From Micrasema longulum (Eukaryota > Arthropoda > Insecta > Trichoptera > Brachycentridae), in contig JAGVSM010004977.1 of NCBI GenBank assembly GCA_022494885.1, positions 62,001-126,000 on the forward strand: a DNA stretch of 64,000 nt, in the 5' to 3' direction. Below the pieces are notes generated by a model. It worked only from the letters and a program-made list of their open reading frames with translations, was not told the origin of the DNA and ran no database searches. The translations under genes and the position numbers were made by a program. Position 1 is the first letter of the stretch, and each line of letters opens with the position of its first letter. Below are positions 53,701 to 62,700 of the stretch, piece by piece.

Positions 53701-56700
53701 AAGACTTACATCAATAAAGTCCAGTTGAATTTTAATCGGCTCTAGTATTGTTAATATATTTCTACTTTTTTTTTATGTAATAACTGTAAAAATCCTAAAT
53801 AAATAAACATTTGAACAAACTTAAAATATTGTCACAAAGTTAACACTTTAAATATTAACAACTTACCTTTAAAATATAAAATATGTTTCACTTGGCAGAG
53901 AAAACTGGTCGTCAATGAGCACCAATACGTCATGTTCCCGATAGATTTCTTCCCGTGTTCAACTTCTCTGAAATGATTTTTATCGCAGTTTTCCATCTCG
54001 CAAAGAGCGTAAGTCAGCACTCTGAACATGAACCTCACTACGATCACCTCAGCCGACAAGTTGGCGCAGTTCTCGTTCACCGTTTGGACATTCAGGGGAT
54101 CAATCTGGTTCTCCATGTTGAAGAATATGGAGGAAGGAGATATTTCGGCGGCCTTCAGCTGGTCGAAGGCGGAGAGAATTTTCGTCTCCGTGTATTTGGG
54201 TAGCACTTTGCGCATGAAAAGCAACACCGTTGCGAGCCACCTCTGTTTCACTTCTATGGAAGCAGTATCCTGGAAGATTATACCGTTATTTGAATTTTAC
54301 ATATTATTTGATTGGAAAATAAATAAGGCAAATAGGCATGAAGTGGGAGCAATAGAACAGAATATTCATTAGAATGAGGAAGTCAGTGCTGCGGAAATAA
54401 GATACAAAAAATATATAAATAATTTTTTTAATTATTCATATAGTTACATAAAATGATACATGTTTTTCTTTTATCTTACAATCTACTTTTATATATTTAG
54501 TTAATGTTATAACTGTAACTTTCCAAAAAAGAGACTTAAGTCGGTTCATTATCACAAGAATTTCCAAATGACGGAGAATAACTTATTTCACAAATATCAT
54601 CTTAATCTAAACGGCACGGTAAAATTATAGTGGATTGACATTTATTAAATTCGTTTGTAGCCATTTGAATTTTAAATTATTATTTTTGTTTTTTTTTTAA
54701 TAAAACTGCATAGTTAATGATTTTAATAAAAATATCATATAATAATATTAGCGTTCATATAATTTACCCAAATATTCCAAATTTGCTGACCATTTTCAAC
54801 GAGTTATAAATAACTCACTATTAGAAAATGGAAATCAACTTGGGGTACATTATACTTAATTCTATCAGCTTACTCTTAATTACTATTCACTTACACACTT
54901 ATTTTATAAATTACCCATACACATTTGTATTCCTTTTAAGCAGTAGCACTTTTCAAATCAGGAAACGATTTCATAAATAAATGAGTTTTTAATTTCATAT
55001 AATTTACCCAAATATTCCAATTTTGCTGACCATTTTCAACGAGTTGTAAATAACTCACTATTAGAAAATGGAAATTAACTTGGGGTAAAGTGGGGTTCGA
55101 ACCTCGGACCTCTGATCCATGAGTCCGCAACACTAGCCACGGGACCACAACCTGATTCAAATAATAAACAGTAAAACCCCCCTTTTATGTTTTTCAAGGG
55201 AGCAAGAAAAAAAGTGTAAAATTGAGGAAAACGTTGAAGTGAGGAAATGAAAATTATATGGAAAAAACAGGAATTACATAAAAATAAAATTGATTTGCTA
55301 CACAATAGTGTACATTCACTTCCAGAAAATTTGTAAAAACGGTGATAATTGTAAATTGACAATATTTTTTAAAAAATATTTTCAATAATTTCATTAATTT
55401 TTTTTTTTTTTATTTGATTTAAAAACAGCATGTTAAAATTATTTTATGTGTAAATAAAAAAAAAACGAAAATAGAATTTTGAATTTGCATAAAATAATTT
55501 TTCCTCTAAATGTTGGGGAATTTTATTTATATGGTATTACTTTTTTTTCTAATGGCATCACTAAAAACAACTATATAGTTCGCGGCTTTTTAAATTATCT
55601 TTTTTATAACTTTAAATATTTCGAACGTTATGTTTTAAACATCGCAATTTAATGATATTAAAACTATTGTCTCTAAACGTTTGTCAACTGTGTATCATGA
55701 TTTGTGCAAGTCAATATGACGTTTTTGTTCAAATGAAAACTAAGACTAACCCTAAAGGAAGACACTTAAACAAAAAGGTCAATTACACTGCACCTGATTT
55801 AAATTTAGGTTAGGACAATAATTTATCTTTTATTAGTTGTTTACCTGTTTTTATTCTTCATTTGCGTGGCACACGCGGTGGCGCGCGGACCGCGGCATCA
55901 TTTTTACGACATAATTTTGGCTATTTTGACAGATCAAATGAATTTCGAAAATTTTAAAACGTTGATTGGGGGAATATTTGTATAAGAATGTATGAAAAAA
56001 AATTGGGCCCTGAGCATTTCGGTGTAAAAAGGGAAAACGTAAAATCGAAGAGCGTAAAAACGAGGTTTTACTGTAGTAAAACTTAACAAAAGAGATTTTA
56101 ATGATAATATTATCAAAATCATGATTAAAATTTAGTGAGTACCTACTCTCAGGTAAAAATCCTGATTTCACTTGGGTTAAAAAAGATTATTATAGTTTTT
56201 GTATTCCTTTGAAAACAAAAGTATTTTGACCATGAATTTAGGAATTTTGATATTATTTTGGTTTTTTGTTTATTTGGTAATTTTAATAAATTTTATTTAT
56301 ATATCTACATAAATAACATCAACCCTGATGATGGACACTGTAATGCGATCCGAAAACTTAGAAAAGAGTACAAACGACACACGGCATAATAACTCTGTTA
56401 AAATGTTATTTTTCATTAAATTTTTGTTTATATTTATTTATATTTGGATAATTTATATAGCGCCGTTTTTGTGAAAATCACCTCAAGGGCGCTGTACAAT
56501 AAATAAATATCCCAGCACGTCTTGCAGCTACAGAGCGCATGGACAATAAGAATTCTAGCCCCTATTTTCATTCCTATTTTTTTATTTGACAATGGAGTTT
56601 AGAGTTTTAGTGATATTTTAAAAAATGAAATAAAAAAACAAATTTATAAAAATAGAAGTTAGATAACAACAAGTCTTGCAGCTACTGAGCGCATGGACGG

Positions 56701-59700
56701 TTGTAATTCTAGACCTCATTTACTAAATTTTGATATTTGAAAGTTGATAACATTTACCTATTGAAGTTAGATTACTAATCGTCTTGCAGCTACAAAGTGC
56801 ATGGACGAGTGAAATTCTGGCAACTTAAAATTATCAATAAATTTACAAAAACAAACATTGAGCATAATAGTAAATTTGTAAAGTGTTTGTGCTAAAAAGT
56901 AAACAATAAAAAACTAAACAGATAAAGCACTTCAACACTATGGATAGCATAACAGATAAAAATATCTGAAGGGTAGTTTTGTGTGTGTTCTTTGGTAGTG
57001 TTACATGTTATTAAGAAACCGTTAAAAAAATCCGTGTAAAATGGAAGTTTGGTGTACTGATTACCTGATCTGGTGGCTTGTCGCACATAATCCTGATGAC
57101 GCTCTCGATCCTCCCTTGCTCGTGAATAACCTCGGGGTGCAGACAGTCCACGAGAGTCTCCAGACTGGAGTAGGCAGTTGGCGAGTCCATGTCCACACAA
57201 CCCTGCTTCAGGAGCTGCAGCATCGAGTCCAGCGCCAGCTGAGACCAGCGGAAGTGGCTGTCAGGGTTGTCTTCTGAGAAGACCAGGATGGAGGATATCA
57301 ACTTGATGACCTGTGGAAACAAATTTGATGGATCGATGAATCCTGAAGCTGTTTATAAACTAGTGGCTGTAAAAAACTCTGAGCGATCGAATCAGACACA
57401 CGCCGCATAAAGGAAATATGGCAAGGTCATTTTCAGAGAATACATTTGGTGAACACCTGTGTTGTGTATGCATATTTTTGTTATTTAAAGTCTTTCTTCA
57501 ATTTTGCATATTCACTATCAATATATTTTAACTAATTTAGAGAACATTGAATGTATCTTTACAATCAAACAGCGAAAATAATAAAGCATAGAATCTTTAA
57601 AAGCTTTCAAAAACCTCACTGCAGTATAGTCACATGGTCAGTACATTCACCTTATTCTAGATACCCGCATGACAGTAAAGGAATACAATGTTTATTTTTT
57701 TATACTTTTACAATGTTTGTATTCTTTTTTTTATACAGAATATAGTTCCCTCACTGGGGTGTCCCGTGCCGAGGGAAACATTTTACATTATGTAAAACAT
57801 GCCTTAAATTTGTTATTTAACAAATTTAACATAATAATAAAATAAAAACGTAATTAATCTAATTAACCTAATTATCATTAACATAATAAGCAATATAAAC
57901 TAAAATAATCATAAAAAACATAAGCAATTTATATAGACCTGTAGACCAAATTTCATAAACAGTACACAAATTTTCACCTATTTGGCTTGATCCACTCATC
58001 GATCCGTGCGCAACCCACCTCCACTATCCATTTCTTAATAGCAATTTTATATTGTGAGTACTTATTAATTGTCCTTATGGATAATGGAAGTAGATTGTAC
58101 ACTTAAACCCAATATACACAGCACGTAGTGCCTTTTACTTCACAAATAATAAATAGTGTGTAGAAATAAATACTTAAAATAATATAAAGTAGATAAACGA
58201 GAGAAAAAAAAAGCATAAAAAGTTTATCTGTACATACTAATATTTATTGTGTAAAAAATAAATCATTAAAAGACATATAAAAATTAAAATGTAAGAAAAA
58301 TGTTTTTTTTTCTTTAAATATTTTTTTTTTAAAGCGACGGTAGGTATATCTTTAATCATAGTACATTGAACAAAAACAAAAAAAAATTACAAAGTGTAAT
58401 TATTCTAAGTTAAGTTTTTAACTTTTAAAAAAATGTTTTTTTTTAAAAGTTAAAAATAAGAATCCAAAAAACATATGATATATACTCTCAAAAATATACA
58501 AAAACTAGAAAAAAAGTAAATAGAAAGCAAATATTTTTTAAAAAATATATTAAAGGTACATAACTATAGCTTGACAAATGTAAGTTACCGTTCACCATCT
58601 TTGAAATAATTAAAAAGAGTTGATTTATATAAACTATACTTTATGTTAAAAATATCAGCAATGTCAGAATAGTTATTGCCGAGTACATGGAGTCGATTCA
58701 GAATAGCACTATACGAATATATCGTTCGCGAATTGTTGCAATTTAACGGCCGTATTTGACGAGTTATTTGTCGAGGTACCTTGAAGTTAATGAGTGCTTA
58801 TAGATTTGGGCAGTCCCATTTAAAGTTGACAATCTTAAATTTATTTATCCACCTGACCCATAACGTCGCAAATTTTATTTATTTATTTACATACATAAAT
58901 TTATTGTACATTATTTGAGACATTAGTCCCAACTCCATAGGACTAAAAGTCCTGTGTTGGGATGGGACTAGCAATTAGTTGACACAGACACATGAGTATA
59001 TCACCACAAATATAGGATCAGAAACATATTTTTTTTTTTAAATACATATATATATATAGCACATCAACATGGTAAACAGTAAACTCAAACATTCGTAAAA
59101 TCATCAAGGAGTTTCCCACTCAAATCCCTCCCACTAAGGAAAATCCAGTCCTTAACTACTTTCTTGAAAATATTTTTTGTCCTTGAGAGCTTAATACGCT
59201 CTTCCAAAATATTGAACACTCTCGGTGCGATAAATGAGAGATGTCTCTGAGCAAAAGTTGTACGGGTTTTAGGTAAGACATAATTCATGCTCTGGGAAAA
59301 CTTTGTACGGACATTTTGCTGAGACCTCTCCTTATTGTTCGACCAGAAGTGTGTAAATGCTTCTTTTAGGTACAGTTGTCTCATATAGGTAAAATGTGTG
59401 TACTGTTTATGAAATTTGTTCTATTGGTCTATATAAATTGGTTATGTTTTTTATGATTATTTCAGTTTTTTATTGTTTATTATGTTAATGATAATTAGGT
59501 TATTTGGATGAATTACATTTTTTTTATTATTATTATGTTAACTTTGTTAAATAACTAATCTTAGGCATTTTTCACATTTTGTAAAATGTTTCCATCGGCA
59601 TGGGACACCCCAGTGAGGGAACATTATTCTGTATAAAAAAAGAATACAAACAATGTAAAAGTATAAATAAATAAATATCCAGCACCTTCATTTATTGGAA

Positions 59701-62700
59701 AAACTGTTCTGACGGGTATGTTGGAGGGCTAAATAAATTCAACCAATCTTTAATTTTCTTCTCTCTGTTAGTTTTAACAAGTTTAAAGTATTAAACAGGA
59801 AGTCATAGTTAATAAATTCACATCTGATTCCGAGTTTAAAACTAACATATCTTTAAACTCTTTCAAGAGTATATTGGCGTGAACTAGAATACGGAGTACA
59901 TATTGTAGAGTTGTATTCCAACTGGCTCCTAACTAAAGCCATTTACATCAATTTCAAAGTATTAATATCAGTGATAGATCTGAATTGGGGCCATACATTC
60001 CGGATCCCGCTTTGAAAGGATTATAAACGTAGTATTACAAACTAAATAAACACATACGCAAAACCCCTATGTATCTAGGAAACATTGAAAGAATTCGCCC
60101 AATACAACACGCACTCAAACTCAAAAAAAGTACATCAAATTATCAAGATAATACTGGCAAAATTCTAACACAGATCCTAGCATGACCCTTTCGAACTCAC
60201 ATTAAATTCTTTTTCGTCATATTGATTCCTCACAAAACCCTAATTATCTTAATACCAACAGCAGGTACAATCTTATGCAAAAACCCAAATTGTTCTAACA
60301 GTCTGTCAGACCTTAAAACAGATAAAGCAGGCTTTAGAGCACAGTCAGCGCGTGGTCTTCTCGAGTTAGTCTACTATTTGGTTTTGTAAGATTCCACCTC
60401 CTTTCGATGGGACTACAATAACACAGACGGACAAGTATCACACCTCAGGATCGTGCATTATCTTGTGCTGCATAGCGAAAAGAACCTCTTTTGCCACCTG
60501 ACCATCTTGGCCCTGAGCTCGGCCAGACAAAAACACCCTGTAGCTTACAGGGTGAAGGGACTCGGCACACTCCCTGTGTACTCCGCTGGCCATCAGGCTG
60601 TCGCACAGCTGGATCAACTGAAAATATTTAATATTATGACTGTTTGATATGGAGTTTTTTGTTACACCGCTAAGGATGTTTTTCAATGTCCAAGCGAAAT
60701 AAAGAAACAGTTCTGTGTATGAAATTAAACCAGAACTCTGAATGAGTATTATGGACTTGATGGCTACTCTCGGGTTAAAATCCTGAAAAAGGGCGTTTGA
60801 CTACAGGAAAACATTTTTGATGTTAAAAAAAATAAAACGCTATACAAATTTAATACAAAACTGTGAAATAATTGCAACATAATGAAAAATCGAATATTGG
60901 TGAAAATATTTTCAAGAAAAGGAGCTTACTTTTGGTATGTCCATGAGCTGTTGTTTTGTATTATGCTTCATAGATGATAAATGTACTAGGAATGTGAATA
61001 TACAACGGACAAGATCTCCACAATCACTGAAAACATTAATAGAAATTAATACTGACGGTTTAATCATATTTCAGAATATACAACGTATTGTTGGTCAGTC
61101 TTTTGAGATAATTAAAAATAAAATTGAGACCCAAAATCGTTTTCCATTTCTTAATACCAGGGCAACTCTAATAAATAAATAAAATCTACACTATTGATAG
61201 GGAAAAATGACAAAACCAGAAATTGACAAAGGACAACCGTTATATTTTCATTTCTACAGCTGTGTGGAAATAAAATACTTACAGAATTTCTTGATTTTCA
61301 ATATTTTTCAACTGTTTCAGTATGAATCCTATGAAGATCTGGTCGCTGTCCAAAACAGAATAGTTTAACCTCAGTGCTAGAAGTTGGTTTAGTAATTCCA
61401 ACACTCTGCACTGCAAAGATGTGTTGTTCTGAATTGTATAGCTCTGAAAATCGTATACATGATTTTAAATGTAAAATAAAAAACAACAAATCATTAATTA
61501 TCTTAAAATACATACATGTATGTCAATAAATATTTACTTTGTTATAAATTATTCAAAAATTCAAATATAAATACCTAAATTCCCCATTACCTATTAAACA
61601 CTTAGTCTTGCCCTTAACTATTGGTTTTCCCCGCAATTATGATTGATGTACATGCTATAGTTCATAAGACTATTTTTATTTGTTACTTAAGTACCTTGAA
61701 TTACATAACTATATAAGGACATTTAATCCATCTAATCTTCACATTCGTTTGAAAATGCCCTAACAAGGCGAAACAATTGTCACGAAATTTTTGTTTTTAT
61801 ATTTGTAAAAATAAAATAAAGTGTTCAGTAGACTCAAATCAGTGTTTGATTTTTTATATTTGAAGTTTAAATATGGAGTTCTACAAAATAAACACCAAAT
61901 CAATCAATCAATAATATTTCTTTTACCAAATTTTTAAACTTTCTGCATCGTAATTTATTGATGTGATCTAAGTGAAAGAAAACAGTTGATTCAAATTAAT
62001 AATTCCTTGTCTTCTCCAATTACTCTTACTTCTGGAGTATTTCAAGGAGCCCACCTTGCTCCACTATTATTTGATATTTTTATAAATGATATTATCAATG
62101 TTTTTCAAAATACAAAATTGTGGCTTTTTTCTGATGACAAGATACTTAAACTTATTGAATCTGTAATTGTTTTAATGAATGGTGTGACATCAATAGTCTT
62201 TAACTTCTGTCTGTCCAACACCGTTTTCTAAGAAAAGTGGCATGGTTGCTCAGATTACAAAAGGGTAATTATTCCTTTTTTGAAATAGAGCAATCTCTTA
62301 ATCTGTCTTCATTGGAGAGATGTAGAACTGAGGTGGACCTTATATGCATTTTCAAAATACTTAATGCCATAAGTGATGTCCCATCTCTGTTGCAATCAAT
62401 TTCTTTTCATGTTCCCAACCATGTCATCAGAAGTCAAAATCTGCTATTTATAAAATCTTCTAAAAGCAACTTTTGTTTTTATGCCCCAATATCCAGAATG
62501 TGTAACTCATCACACAATTTGGAATGCTTTGGGATAGATCTTCCGGCTTTTCGTAGATCTCTTTGCGACTAAACAGTGTGGGATGAAGTTGGATTGGCAT
62601 GGTTTAGCTCAAAGTCTTATGTCTTTTGTTCTTATGAATATATTGTATACCATTATTGTTTTACTCTTGTTTGTCTTTGCTACATAGTTTTATGTTATTT

